A stretch of DNA of 34,092 bases, from assembly GCA_937929885.1 (NCBI GenBank), contig CALFUQ010000065.1, forward strand, positions 1-34,092, in the 5' to 3' direction. This DNA comes from an uncultured Saprospiraceae bacterium. GTDB lineage: Bacteria; Bacteroidota; Bacteroidia; Chitinophagales; Saprospiraceae. The notes beneath the pieces are model-generated. The model ran no database searches and had not been told where the DNA came from. It saw nothing but the letters and a program-made list of their open reading frames with translations. Shown here piece after piece: positions 16,164-25,393 of this stretch; position 1 is the stretch's first letter; every line of letters begins with the position of its first letter. The position numbers and the translations under genes were made by a program.

Positions 16164-16907
16164 GTGTCCGAACTTATTTCTAAAATAGATGAAACAAAAT
16201 TGCCTAAACACCTAGCAGTGATTATGGATGGCAATGGGCGTTGGGCAAAGCAGCAAGGAATGGCAAGAGTCTTCGGTCATCGTAATGGTGTGAAGGCTGT
16301 TAGGGAGACAGCAGAAGCTTCAGCAGAGTTAGGAATTGAGTATTTGACTCTCTTTGCATTTTCTACAGAAAACTGGAATCGACCAGCGATGGAGGTAAAT
16401 GCTTTGATGAAGTTATTAGTAGACACGCTATCTAAAGAGGTAGAGACTTTGAATGAAAATGATATCAGATTAGAAGCAATCGGTGACTTAGATAAATTGC
16501 CAGCAAAAAGTCATAAAGCTTTGCTCAAAGGAATAGAGGATACTAAGACTAACTCTAGAATGACTATGATACTCGCATTAAATTATAGTGCAAGATGGGA
16601 GATTGTAGAAGCAGCTAGAAAAATGGCAATAGAAGTAAAAGAGGGAAAGCTTGACGCAAGACAAATTGAGGACAAAACATTTGAAAATTATCTCACCACT
16701 AAAAATTATCCTGATCCTGAATTGATGATTAGGACAAGTGGAGAGCAAAGAATAAGCAACTACCTACTTTGGCAATTAGCATATACAGAATTATACTTTA
16801 CAGATGTGCTTTGGCCAGATTTTAGAAAACAACACCTCTATGAGGCATTGATAGATTTTCAGAGTAGAGAGCGTAGATTTGGTAAAACTAGTGAGCAGCT
16901 AGCATAA
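16164..16907 (+). CDS. uppS: undecaprenyl diphosphate synthase (isoprenyl transferase)
   Basis: A 247-residue cis-prenyltransferase of normal length that adds isoprene units from IPP to farnesyl diphosphate, supplying the carrier lipid for peptidoglycan. The signature VIMDGNGRWAKQQG (about 19-32, catalytic D22), TLFAFSTENWNRP and RTSGEQRISNYLLWQLAYTELYFTD are all present. The start is GTG at 16164 (MSELISKIDETKLPKH), matching the family N-terminus. A near-consensus -7 box TAACTTCG lies at 16132-16139. It heads a plus-strand cluster with bamA and ompH, an arrangement common in Bacteroidota. Confidence 0.96.
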   Translation: MSELISKIDETKLPKHLAVIMDGNGRWAKQQGMARVFGHRNGVKAVRETAEASAELGIEYLTLFAFSTENWNRPAMEVNALMKLLVDTLSKEVETLNENDIRLEAIGDLDKLPAKSHKALLKGIEDTKTNSRMTMILALNYSARWEIVEAARKMAIEVKEGKLDARQIEDKTFENYLTTKNYPDPELMIRTSGEQRISNYLLWQLAYTELYFTDVLWPDFRKQHLYEALIDFQSRERRFGKTSEQLA

Positions 16908-17004
16908 GCTTAAGACAACGTTAAATAATCTATCAAGTAGCAGCAGTAAAAGAGGCTATTCGTTTCTTGTAAAGTGTTGATAATTAAAGAAATAAGAAAA
17001 TACA

Positions 17005-19602
17005 ATGCAGTTCAATAAGGCATTCTTGATTATAATTTTTTCATCCTTGTTTTTTGTCTCAGAGCAGTATGCTCAAGACAGGAATTACATAGACTATGGC
17101 ATAGAGGTCAAATCATATGAGCTCGGAGGAATAGAGATAGAAGGAGGAGGACAACGAGATGCCAATGCTATAAAATCTGTAGCTGGTCTCAGAGAAGGTA
17201 ACAAAATCGAAATCCCAGGAACTGATATTTCGAAAGGTGTGAAAGCGCTCTATCGTCTTGGTATCTTTTCTAACATAGAAGTGATACAGGACAGAGTGGA
17301 AGAAGACGTTTTATTCCTCAAAATAATTCTCACAGAACGCCCTACCCTTTCTAGGTTAAAATTTAGTGGTATCAAGAAATCTCACGAAGATGACCTTACT
17401 GAGATTGTACAAGATATTGTTACTCGAGGAAAAATAATATCAGATAATGACAAAGAGCTTGCTATCAAAAAGCTCAAACAATTTTACATCGATAGAGGAA
17501 ACTTGGATGCTACTGTAACGCTAGCAGAGGAGAAAGATACCGTAAGAGCAAACTCTATTGTACTAGCGTTCGATGTAGATCCACGCGAAAGAGTAAAAAT
17601 ATCTGACATCACGTTCACTGGAAACGATAACCTAAAAGATAAAAAGGTTAGAAAACTGATTAAGGAGACAAAGAGAAAAGGAACATTCTTTCGTAAGTCA
17701 AAATTTATAAAAGAAAACTTTGAAGAAGATAAAAAGAAACTAATCGCTCACTATAACAAGAATGGCTTTAGGGATGTAAAAATTACGAATGACAGTATCT
17801 GGCGTGATGCAGAAGGTTTAGTGAGAATCCATTTTGATATTGATGAAGGTGATAGATATTACTTTAGAAACATAACATGGAAAGGAAACTCTATCTACAC
17901 TGATGAGCAGTTAAGCCTTGTGTTAGGTATCGAACCAGGAGAAATTTATAATGAAGAATTACTGGAGAAGAGAATGAGCTTTAGTCTTGATGGTAGAGAT
18001 ATCAGTTCGCTCTATCTAGATCAAGGATACTTATTCTTTGATGTCAAGCCTACTGAGATATCTGTAGATAGAGATTCGATAGACTTAGAGATGCGTATCA
18101 GTGAAGGACCACAGGCGACGATTGATCGAGTAATCATAAAAGGAAATGACAGAACCAAAGAGCATGTAGTAAGAAGAGAAATTTACACTAGGCCTGGAGA
18201 AAAATTTAGTAGATCAGACATTGTCAGATCTCAAAGACAGATAATTAATCTCGGATACTTTAATCCTGAAACACTAGATATACAGACTCCAGTAAATCAA
18301 GCAAAGGGTACTGTTGATATAGAATACACGGTGGAAGAAACTCCGTCGGATCAGCTAGAGCTTTCTGCAGGATACGGAGGGTTTAATGGTCTGATCGGAA
18401 CTTTAGGGGTGACATTTAATAACTTCTCTATTCAGAATATTGGAAAGAAAGAATCTTGGAGTCCTTTACCTCAAGGTGATGGGCAAAAATTTTCTGTTAG
18501 GTTACAATCTAACAGTAGATTTTTTAGATCCTATAATGCTTCCTTTACAGAGCCATGGTTAGGTGGTAAGAAGGCTAATTCTTTTACGATTGGAATGGCG
18601 CATACTACTTACGACCAGTCATCATTTAATCAAGGACTCCTTAAGATTACTAGAGGGTTTATTGGTTTGGGTACACAGTTAAGATGGCCTGATGATTTCT
18701 TTGTATCAAATACAATTCTAAATCTAGAGAATATCTTCTTAGATAAATTCCGAACTAGATTCCCAGTAAACTCTGGTTCGTTTAAAAATTTCAACATAAG
18801 ACAAACTATCTCTCGTAGTAGTGTCAATGAACCCATTTTCCCTAAGAGAGGTTCGAAGGTTTCACTTTCTCTACAGTTGACTCCACCGTACTCCTTGTTT
18901 AGAGGCACGGACTACTGGCCGATGACAGATGCCGAAAAAGAAACTGCAATATTTGAAGAAAATCTTACTAGAGGATCGGAAAATGCTTTATCAGAATTCG
19001 AAGAGGTTGCACTTATAAATGAAAGAGAAACAGCAAGAAAATTTGACTACTTAGAATATCACAAGTGGAGATTTGACGCAGAATGGTATTTCCCTGTATT
19101 AGGAAATTTAGTCATGATGACTTCTATTAAAATGGGATACCTAGGATCGTATAATAAAGAGATAGGCAGTGTACCTTTTGAGCGATATGAGTTTGGAGGT
19201 GATGGATTATCAAATCAAAATAGTGGAATCACAGGTACAGATATCATCTCCGCTCGTGGCTATGAGACAACTGACTTTCCTGCTAACCTAACAGATGATC
19301 GTACCAGTACAGATGGAGGTACTGTATTTAACAAGTACACAGTAGAGTTAAGATATCCATTGAGTACTAATCCAAATAGTACAATCTATGTGCATTCCTT
19401 CTTACAGGCAGGTAATGTTTGGGATGATTTTGGACAGTTTAATCCTTTTGAGCTACAACGATCAGCAGGGGCAGGATTGAGAGTATTCCTCCCAATGTTT
19501 GGACTCTTAGGCTTTGATTATGGATTTGGTATAGATAAGATAGTAGGTGAGAATAATGGATATGGTAAATTTAGTATCGTTCTAGGCTTTGAGCCAGACT
19601 AA
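17005..19602 (+). CDS. bamA: outer membrane assembly factor BamA
   Basis: An 865-residue Omp85 protein with an N-terminal signal peptide (cleavage about after EQYA). Residues about 30-440 hold the POTRA repeats (visible boundaries near GGIEIEGG, LSRLKFSGI, ISDITFTGND, YFRNITWKGN and IDRVIIKGND, so five). The rest is the beta-barrel, starting near LELSAGYGGFNGLIG, with the conserved RGYE loop motif (SARGYETTDF). It inserts beta-barrel proteins into the outer membrane. A charged insert at about 635-685 (TDAEKETAIFEENLTRG) lies in the barrel as a long surface loop. It sits between uppS and the Skp-like chaperone gene; the 97-base gap shows no clear promoter. Confidence 0.95.
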   Translation: MQFNKAFLIIIFSSLFFVSEQYAQDRNYIDYGIEVKSYELGGIEIEGGGQRDANAIKSVAGLREGNKIEIPGTDISKGVKALYRLGIFSNIEVIQDRVEEDVLFLKIILTERPTLSRLKFSGIKKSHEDDLTEIVQDIVTRGKIISDNDKELAIKKLKQFYIDRGNLDATVTLAEEKDTVRANSIVLAFDVDPRERVKISDITFTGNDNLKDKKVRKLIKETKRKGTFFRKSKFIKENFEEDKKKLIAHYNKNGFRDVKITNDSIWRDAEGLVRIHFDIDEGDRYYFRNITWKGNSIYTDEQLSLVLGIEPGEIYNEELLEKRMSFSLDGRDISSLYLDQGYLFFDVKPTEISVDRDSIDLEMRISEGPQATIDRVIIKGNDRTKEHVVRREIYTRPGEKFSRSDIVRSQRQIINLGYFNPETLDIQTPVNQAKGTVDIEYTVEETPSDQLELSAGYGGFNGLIGTLGVTFNNFSIQNIGKKESWSPLPQGDGQKFSVRLQSNSRFFRSYNASFTEPWLGGKKANSFTIGMAHTTYDQSSFNQGLLKITRGFIGLGTQLRWPDDFFVSNTILNLENIFLDKFRTRFPVNSGSFKNFNIRQTISRSSVNEPIFPKRGSKVSLSLQLTPPYSLFRGTDYWPMTDAEKETAIFEENLTRGSENALSEFEEVALINERETARKFDYLEYHKWRFDAEWYFPVLGNLVMMTSIKMGYLGSYNKEIGSVPFERYEFGGDGLSNQNSGITGTDIISARGYETTDFPANLTDDRTSTDGGTVFNKYTVELRYPLSTNPNSTIYVHSFLQAGNVWDDFGQFNPFELQRSAGAGLRVFLPMFGLLGFDYGFGIDKIVGENNGYGKFSIVLGFEPD

Positions 19603-19654
19603 TATATCTTTCTTAATCTTACGTTAAAATAACTCAAAAATATTCTAAAGCTGA

Positions 19655-19662
19655 TACATTTG
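19655..19662 (+). promoter_or_regulatory. -7 promoter box of the OmpH/Skp gene
   Basis: TACATTTG matches TAnnTTTG exactly, 24 bases before the ATG at 19687. Its final TTG is the start codon chosen by the ORF track. No -33 TTG is seen at the usual spacing. Confidence 0.45.
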
Positions 19663-19686
19663 CGTCTCATTAGTAAAAACAGCATA

Positions 19687-20199
19687 ATGATAAATTCGAT
19701 TACAAAATTCTTATTTATAGCAGCATTTTTGACTGCAAGTACTTCTATGTTTGCTCAGAAGTACGGATACATTAACTCAGCAGAATTATTGGTAGGCTTA
19801 TCAGAAGTTAAGGCAGCTGATACTTCATTAGAGACTTACCAAAAGCAACTCCTAACTAAGGGTGAGCAAATGGTACAGACTTTCCAAAAGAAATATGAAA
19901 GTGTTGCAGCAGAAGTACAGCAAGGCACATTATCTCAAATCCAAATACAACAAAAAGAAGCTGAATTACAAACTGAGCAGCAGACAATCCAAAAGTATGA
20001 AGTAGAGGTACAGCAAAAGCTAGCTACTAAGCGAGAAGAGCTTTATAAGCCAATACTTGACAAAGTAAAAGATGTAATCATTGCCCATGGTAAAGCTGAA
20101 GGGTACACAATGATATTTGATACGAGTACTGGTGGCTTACTCCATGCATCAGATAGCGATAACCTTATGTCAGTAATAAAAGGAAAGCTAGGTCAATAA
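19687..20199 (+). CDS. OmpH/Skp family periplasmic chaperone
   Basis: A 170-residue protein from the ATG at 19687. Its signal peptide (MINSITKFLFIAAFLTASTSMFA) is followed by QKYGYINSAELL, the typical OmpH/Skp beginning, a long Gln/Glu/Lys coiled-coil region (about 50-125) forming the 'tentacles', and the C-terminal YTMIFDTSTGGLLHASDSDNL motif of Bacteroidota members. It holds unfolded outer-membrane proteins for delivery to BamA, encoded just upstream. The track's start at 19660 is TTG inside a promoter box and would place ten extra residues before a good signal peptide, so I reject it. Confidence 0.92.
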   Translation: MINSITKFLFIAAFLTASTSMFAQKYGYINSAELLVGLSEVKAADTSLETYQKQLLTKGEQMVQTFQKKYESVAAEVQQGTLSQIQIQQKEAELQTEQQTIQKYEVEVQQKLATKREELYKPILDKVKDVIIAHGKAEGYTMIFDTSTGGLLHASDSDNLMSVIKGKLGQ

Positions 20200-20203
20200 G
20201 ACT

Positions 20204-21274
20204 TTAAGACTTAATAAAATCTAAAATAATGTTACGGTCAACTGCTCCATGTAGTTGGCCGTTTTTTGTTACTGCTATTACACTAAGTCCTTCCGCTTGC
20301 ATTAGTTCTTTAGCAGATTCTACTGATTGATTTTCATCTACATATCTAATTTTAGGAGAGGCTAGCTGGCCAACCTGCATATCATCAGATAGATTCTCTT
20401 GGGCATCTTCTATAAAGTGAATTGGTAATGAGCCAATAGGATAGCCAGATTCATTAACTACAATATGGCTCTTCAATGGCCCATCTGCAGGTACATCTAC
20501 AATCAAGCTATCCGTCTTTAATGGTTGGAAATTTGTAACTGCTAATTCTCCGATGGTCGTAGCTTTTAATTTATCTAACAACTTAATCTGCTTGTACTCT
20601 GCATGTGCCATTAAAAAAATAAACACTCCAATAAATCCTAAAATCAAATGTTGATTTAAAAAAGCTGCTATTACAAACCCGACTGCTAACATCTTTCCTA
20701 TAGATGAAGCAATCAAAGTTGCTTTTACTCTTGTCATCTTTAGCGCCAGTAATGATCTTAAAACTCGCCCCCCATCCATGGGAAAAGCAGGGATTAAATT
20801 AAAAACAAACAGTGCAACATTGGTCAGAAAAACCATCTTAAGAAATTCTGAGAAAACATGTATCTGGCTAAAATTTTCAGAAATATCTAGTGGATTCTGA
20901 GTAAGGCCAAAGACGATAACTAACCCAAGCACAGTTGCGATGACTACATTGACCAGTGGACCAGCAATAGCAATGAAAAATTCCTGTAGCGGCTTATCAG
21001 GCAAACTCTTAAGTCTTGCCAAGCCACCTATCGGAGAGATGATAATATCTAAAGTTTCTACTTTATACTTCTTTGCAGCTAGGGCGTGTCCATATTCGTG
21101 TAAAATTACACAGAAGAATAAAACCAAGATATAAATGGCAAACCATACCATACGCTCAGCATTAAGGCCTATCGCTTGCCCTAAGAATAGGACATAGAAT
21201 AACATAAACCCAAAGCTCCAGTGAACCTTGACTGGGATCCCTGCGAATACTCCTATCTGAAATGATCTACCCAA
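20204..21274 (-). CDS. site-2 protease family (M50) protein with CBS domains
   Basis: A 356-residue intramembrane metalloprotease. The zinc site is HEYGH (59-63) with the third ligand in IPAFPMDGGR (D167), both in membrane helices, as in SpoIVFB/Rip-type proteases. About five helices precede a C-terminal pair of CBS repeats (about 240-356), which usually bind adenine nucleotides and gate activity. The substrate is unknown; relatives cleave membrane-bound regulators. The start is TTG at 21274, one codon after an in-frame TAA, so no longer N-terminus is possible, and FQIGVFAGIPVKVHW fits the family start. It follows the acyl-CoA dehydrogenase gene by 20 bases. Its 3' end contains the opposite strand's terminator. 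Confidence 0.9.
   Translation of the reverse strand: MGRSFQIGVFAGIPVKVHWSFGFMLFYVLFLGQAIGLNAERMVWFAIYILVLFFCVILHEYGHALAAKKYKVETLDIIISPIGGLARLKSLPDKPLQEFFIAIAGPLVNVVIATVLGLVIVFGLTQNPLDISENFSQIHVFSEFLKMVFLTNVALFVFNLIPAFPMDGGRVLRSLLALKMTRVKATLIASSIGKMLAVGFVIAAFLNQHLILGFIGVFIFLMAHAEYKQIKLLDKLKATTIGELAVTNFQPLKTDSLIVDVPADGPLKSHIVVNESGYPIGSLPIHFIEDAQENLSDDMQVGQLASPKIRYVDENQSVESAKELMQAEGLSVIAVTKNGQLHGAVDRNIILDFIKS
20235..20267 (+). terminator. intrinsic terminator of uppS-bamA-ompH, inside the convergent gene
   Basis: CGGTCAACT and AGTTGGCCG pair into a 9-bp stem (one G-U) with a 9-base loop, followed directly by TTTTTT at 20262-20267. It lies 36 bases after the ompH stop and within the last codons of the minus-strand site-2 protease gene. 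On the plus strand it has all parts of a Rho-independent terminator. Confidence 0.75.
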
Positions 21275-21294
21275 ATGTTATTTAAAGCTTTACC

Positions 21295-22443
21295 CTAAAG
21301 TAAGTCTTTTTGAATCTGTCTTGCTAGTACTAACTTTTGAATTTCTGAGGTGCCTTCATAGATCTGAGTGATCTTTGCATCTCTCATCAGTCGCTCGACA
21401 TGATACTCTTTTACAAATCCATACCCTCCATGAACCTGCACTGCCTCTACAGTTTGACGCATAGCCACATCTGAGGCATATAGTTTTGCCATACTACCTG
21501 CTGTCACATAATCTAGCCCTTGATCTTTACACCATGCTGATTTATATACTAAGTTTCTTGCAGCTTCTATCTCGGTTGCCATTACAGCTAACTTAAATCC
21601 AACTGCCTGATGCTGATTAATTTTTTTGCCGAATGCTTCTCTTTCGTCTGCATATGCTTTTGCTAGTTCATACCCACCTGCCGCTATCCCTAATGCTTGA
21701 GCCGCTATTCCTATCCTACCACCACCAAGGGTCTTCATGGCAAACTTAAATCCGAACCCATCTTCCCCTATTCTATTTTCTTTGGGTACCTTGACATCAG
21801 TATACATGATAGTATGCGTATCAGATGATCTGATCCCTAGCTTGTCTTCTTTAGCTCCTATGCTTACTCCATCCCATGCAGTCTCTACGATAAACACATT
21901 GATCCCCTTATGCCCCTTCTCAGCATCTGTCTGTGCAACTACCAGATGGATCTTAGATGTCCCACCACTAGTGATCCAGTTTTTAGTGCCATTTAATAGA
22001 TAGTGATCTCCTTTGTCAATTGCAGTCGTACGTTGGCTAGTAGCATCGCTACCTGCTTCTGGTTCTGACAAGCAAAAAGCTCCGATCGTCTCACCAGTAA
22101 CTATTTTGGGAATATATTTTTTCTTTTGTTCCTCATTAGCAAAAGTCTCAAGACCCCATAAAACCAGAGAATTGTTAACCGACATGATTACCGAACAAGA
22201 ATTATCAATCTTAGATATCTCCTCCATAGCTAGCACGTATGACAAGGTATCCATTCCCCCGCCACCATATTCTGGTGATGTCATCATACCCAAAAATCCT
22301 AGCTCTCCCATCTGCTTTACTTCTTCAGTAGGATACTTCATTTTAGAGTCTCGATCTATAACACCAGGCTTCAATACATTTTGGGCAAATTCTCTTGCTG
22401 CTTCCTTGACTGCTAGTTGCTCTTCTGATAATTCAAAATTCAT
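21295..22443 (-). CDS. acyl-CoA dehydrogenase
   Basis: A 382-residue FAD enzyme of standard length that introduces the alpha-beta double bond into acyl-CoA. Motifs: FCLSEPEAGSDA (about 121-132, FAD/substrate loop), GTKNWITSGG, and VHGGYGFVKEYHVERLMRDAKITQIYEGTSEIQ, where E363 in IYEGT is at the catalytic-base position of short- and medium-chain enzymes. It is closest in feel to butyryl/short-chain dehydrogenases, but chain length is not decided. It is the promoter-proximal gene of a pair with the site-2 protease (20-base gap); no functional link between them is known to me. Confidence 0.95.
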   Translation of the reverse strand: MNFELSEEQLAVKEAAREFAQNVLKPGVIDRDSKMKYPTEEVKQMGELGFLGMMTSPEYGGGGMDTLSYVLAMEEISKIDNSCSVIMSVNNSLVLWGLETFANEEQKKKYIPKIVTGETIGAFCLSEPEAGSDATSQRTTAIDKGDHYLLNGTKNWITSGGTSKIHLVVAQTDAEKGHKGINVFIVETAWDGVSIGAKEDKLGIRSSDTHTIMYTDVKVPKENRIGEDGFGFKFAMKTLGGGRIGIAAQALGIAAGGYELAKAYADEREAFGKKINQHQAVGFKLAVMATEIEAARNLVYKSAWCKDQGLDYVTAGSMAKLYASDVAMRQTVEAVQVHGGYGFVKEYHVERLMRDAKITQIYEGTSEIQKLVLARQIQKDLL

Positions 22444-22464
22444 ACTATGGGTAATTTAGACTTA

Positions 22465-22496
22465 CAAAGTTAATAGGAGTAAGTAGGGAGTTTCAA
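22465..22496 (-). promoter_or_regulatory. Bacteroidota-type promoter of the acyl-CoA dehydrogenase gene
   Basis: On the minus strand TTG (22496-22494), a 21-base spacer, then TAACTTTG (22472-22465), an exact TAnnTTTG -7 box. The start codon at 22443 would be about 15 bases from the predicted transcription start. Confidence 0.6.
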
Positions 22497-22519
22497 TAAT
22501 TAAAAATGATTGGTATCAA

Positions 22520-24319
22520 TTAAATATCATCACCACGGAGCAATCGATATCTTTTACGAGCTTGAATGGCAAGTGTACTATTAGAATACTCTACAAACAA
22601 CTTTTCGTATAATTCTGATGCTCGCTGAGGTTCGTCTAGTTGCTCTTCATAAATTCTAGCAAGTTCATAGATCGAGTTGTCACATCGTATCTCCTCTGGA
22701 TGATTAGCAATTACTTTTTCATACAAAGGTATAGCACTTACATAGTCTCTTTGCTTGACATAAATCTTTGCCTTTGCATAAAGGATATCATCTAGCAAGG
22801 TATGATCAGGATATGTTTTAGTAATATCATCTAACATCACAAATGCTTCGTCATACTTATTCTGAAAACTAAGTAACTCAGACTGTGCATACATCTTTAG
22901 TGGCACATCCGTAGTATCGAGGCCCATATTATCCATGATAAAAACAGATAAATCTATGGCATCATTAGAGATAAGTTTAGAGGTAGATGATTTAAGAATA
23001 TCAAATTGGGATTGAGCCCACTCAAAATCTCCGATGTAATATGACAACTTAGCATTTTTAAATCTTGCCATCTCTCCTAAGTAGGCTTCCCTAAACGTCT
23101 TATCTACCTGAGAGTAAAGTAGCGTAGCCTCCCACACATCTCCATCGATTACGTATAGATCTGCAAGACTTATCTTGCCCCTAGCTGCTATGGTTTTATT
23201 GACACCAGGCAGTGTGATCATCTCATTTAATAATTCGATTGCGCCATCAACATTGTCTAGGTAGTATGCTTCTAGATTAGCCAACTCTGATATCACATAG
23301 GCAGATTGATTATTCTTTCCTATTTCAGAAATAAAGGATTTATAATTTTCTCTGAGCTCAACTAACTCCTCCCTTGATAAACCTTTATTGGTAAGAATTC
23401 TTTTTTTCATCACCGAGAGGAGTTCCGTCCTAGAACTCATGTAGTATGTAGAGTTAGTCCCTTTATCTTGGATGATATAATTGTAAGCAGCAATAGACGT
23501 CTCAAAATCAAAATCATTAGCTGCAATCTGTGCTAAATCATAAATTCTAAACCCGTTCTCTCCTAGTCGCTTGTCGAGTGCTTTAGATTGTCTTAGAGCT
23601 TTGCTATAATCTTTGTCTTGTATGAATACCCACTCGAGCATTTCTGGGTAATCTATGTTATCTGGCTCTTCTTGTATCCGCTCATAAAGTTGAGCTTTGA
23701 GTTCTGCAAAGTCTTCTTTCTGCAGTGTCTGCATAAAGTAGGTCTTTAAAGAATTGACTCGCGATGGATTACTCTTAATGCTGATCAGATAATACTTGAT
23801 CATATTATTGACATCTCCTTTACGCTTATAGATATCAGCTAAGCTATATGCGAAGGTGCCTTGATTTTCTAATAAAGATTCCCCGAGGTGGAAGGTCTTA
23901 AGCGCAAGATCGTACTTAGCTAATCTTGTAAATGCGTTGCCAAGATTACTTACGACAACTTTATCGGGCCTTAAGTTTTTAATGGCTTTGGCGTATTGGG
24001 CATCTGCTTGAACTTGGTCACCTAGTCTTTCGTAGATATTGCCATAGGTGACGTAGAGTTGTACATTTTGAGGAAATCGCTTTATCTGCTTTTTGATTAC
24101 CTCTTCACTCTGCTCATACTCTTCTAGTGCTAATAATGACTCTACATATCTATTAAAATAAAAGTCATTGTAATTAGTCTTCTCTGATAGCATCTTATAC
24201 ATCTGAGCAGATTTCTCGTATTCTCCAGTACGGTAGTATTCATTAGCGAGCTTAGAGTCTTGACCGACTAGTAAGCTTACTTGAACTAATAAAAACACCG
24301 AGAATATAAATCTGAACAT
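22520..24319 (-). CDS. secreted TPR-repeat protein
   Basis: A 599-residue protein with a signal peptide (MFRFIFSVFLLVQVSLLVG, then QDSK). The mature protein is built of tetratricopeptide-like helical pairs: examples are EYYRTGEYEKSAQMYKML (27-44), YVTYGNIYERLGDQVQADAQYAKAI, NLGNAFTRLAKYDLALKTFHLG and, near the C-terminus, DDILYAKAKIYVKQRDYVSAIPLYEK and YELARIYEEQLDEPQRASELYEKL. It probably acts as a periplasmic or envelope scaffold. No enzymatic domain is visible. It stands alone: the tonB terminator lies just upstream and the acyl-CoA dehydrogenase promoter just downstream. The function cannot be named from repeats alone. Confidence 0.85.
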   Translation of the reverse strand: MFRFIFSVFLLVQVSLLVGQDSKLANEYYRTGEYEKSAQMYKMLSEKTNYNDFYFNRYVESLLALEEYEQSEEVIKKQIKRFPQNVQLYVTYGNIYERLGDQVQADAQYAKAIKNLRPDKVVVSNLGNAFTRLAKYDLALKTFHLGESLLENQGTFAYSLADIYKRKGDVNNMIKYYLISIKSNPSRVNSLKTYFMQTLQKEDFAELKAQLYERIQEEPDNIDYPEMLEWVFIQDKDYSKALRQSKALDKRLGENGFRIYDLAQIAANDFDFETSIAAYNYIIQDKGTNSTYYMSSRTELLSVMKKRILTNKGLSREELVELRENYKSFISEIGKNNQSAYVISELANLEAYYLDNVDGAIELLNEMITLPGVNKTIAARGKISLADLYVIDGDVWEATLLYSQVDKTFREAYLGEMARFKNAKLSYYIGDFEWAQSQFDILKSSTSKLISNDAIDLSVFIMDNMGLDTTDVPLKMYAQSELLSFQNKYDEAFVMLDDITKTYPDHTLLDDILYAKAKIYVKQRDYVSAIPLYEKVIANHPEEIRCDNSIYELARIYEEQLDEPQRASELYEKLFVEYSNSTLAIQARKRYRLLRGDDI

Positions 24320-24380
24320 CTGTAGTCTACTTATGTATGTCCTTATAACGGAAATATAGAAATAAGAGTTGCATTTCTAA

Positions 24381-24416
24381 AAACAAAAAAGGCTGCTCAA
24401 AATGTGAGCAGCCTTT
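24381..24416 (-). terminator. intrinsic terminator after the tonB pair
   Basis: GGCTGCTCA and TGAGCAGCC form a 9-bp GC-rich stem with a 5-base loop, extended by three A-T pairs. On the minus strand it is followed by TTTTTTGTTT. It lies about 33 bases after the stop of the second tonB gene and should end the long minus-strand run. Confidence 0.85.
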
Positions 24417-24448
24417 CAAATCTTAATTTTATTTTCTTTATCGAAGTG

Positions 24449-25375
24449 TTATCCTTCTAACTTAAATCTAACTGGTAAGGTGTAAAGTACCTTTACATTT
24501 CTACCTCTCTGCTTTCCAGGAGTCCACTTCTGCGGTAGATTGTTCATGTCTTTTACCACTTTTAGAGCAGCAGCTCCACAACCAGCACCGATATCTCTTA
24601 CAAGATTTGCTTCGGTAACAGATCCGTTTTTATCTACTACGAACTGTATTACACATGACCCCTCCACACCATTTTCTCTGGCGATTGCAGGATAGTTTAG
24701 ATTTTTATAGATGTACTGAAGCATTTTCTTTTTAGCACATTCCTCTTTAGCCTTGTTATCACCTGCTTCATTTTCACAACCAGGGAATCTTGGCATCTGC
24801 TCCACTACTTTGAATATCTCTTCTACTTCTGGCTCTGGTGGTGGTGGTGGTGGAGGCGGTGGTGGCGGTGCTTCTTCTTCTACCGCTACAGGTGCGTCTT
24901 CTACGACTGTCTCTTCCTCTACATCTTGATCTACGAACTCAGGCTCTTCTTCTTCTATAATTTCTTCCTCTGGCACTTCCTCTATCACTGGTGGAGGTGG
25001 TGGAGGCGGTGGAGGAGGTGGCTCTGCAGTTCTTGGAGGCTCAATCTCGATTTCCTCATCAAGCTCCAATGCATCATCTGGTATAAATATGTCATCCTCA
25101 TAAGTCGTCCAACTAAAACCGAGAAGCACTAACGCAAGCGCAGCTGCTAAACCAAATCTTAGAAAAGAACCACTCATACCGAATGCATTTACATCAGGAT
25201 ACTTGTTACGAGCTTTAAGAACAGATCCCCATTCCTTGTCTCGATACTTTTCTGTGAGATCACTACTCCCACTACTCTTAAATTGATTTCTCAAAAAGAG
25301 AATAATGCCTATCACAAGTAATACTAGCACGAGTGCTAGGATTGCTGTCATCTGCCCATTAAATTCTATATCCAT
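24449..25375 (-). CDS. energy transducer TonB (copy 2)
   Basis: A 308-residue protein from the ATG at 25375; the track's start at 25381 is a TTG two codons upstream. One membrane helix (about 9-28) is followed by a second hydrophobic stretch (LRFGLAAALALVLLGFSW), a periplasmic linker with two polyproline runs separated by acidic Glu/Val-rich segments, and a C-terminal TonB domain (MPRFPGCE, LNYPAIARENGVEGSCVIQFVV, PQKWTPGKQRGRNVKVLY). It transmits proton-motive energy to outer-membrane TonB-dependent receptors. Conserved Cys residues (FPGC, EEC, GAGC) are shared with the tandem paralog and may form disulfides. It is the last gene before the strong terminator. Confidence 0.93.
   Translation of the reverse strand: MDIEFNGQMTAILALVLVLLVIGIILFLRNQFKSSGSSDLTEKYRDKEWGSVLKARNKYPDVNAFGMSGSFLRFGLAAALALVLLGFSWTTYEDDIFIPDDALELDEEIEIEPPRTAEPPPPPPPPPPPVIEEVPEEEIIEEEEPEFVDQDVEEETVVEDAPVAVEEEAPPPPPPPPPPPEPEVEEIFKVVEQMPRFPGCENEAGDNKAKEECAKKKMLQYIYKNLNYPAIARENGVEGSCVIQFVVDKNGSVTEANLVRDIGAGCGAAALKVVKDMNNLPQKWTPGKQRGRNVKVLYTLPVRFKLEG
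24837..25021 (-). repeat. two GGN-type microsatellite tracts encoding polyproline
   Basis: Tracts at about 24837-24870 and 24990-25021 consist of GGT/GGA/GGC triplets on the plus strand and encode runs of about 10-11 prolines in TonB copy 2. Codons are mixed, which limits slippage. They make the rigid periplasm-spanning linker. Confidence 0.8.
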
Positions 25376-25393
25376 ATTCAAATAATTTTAAAT

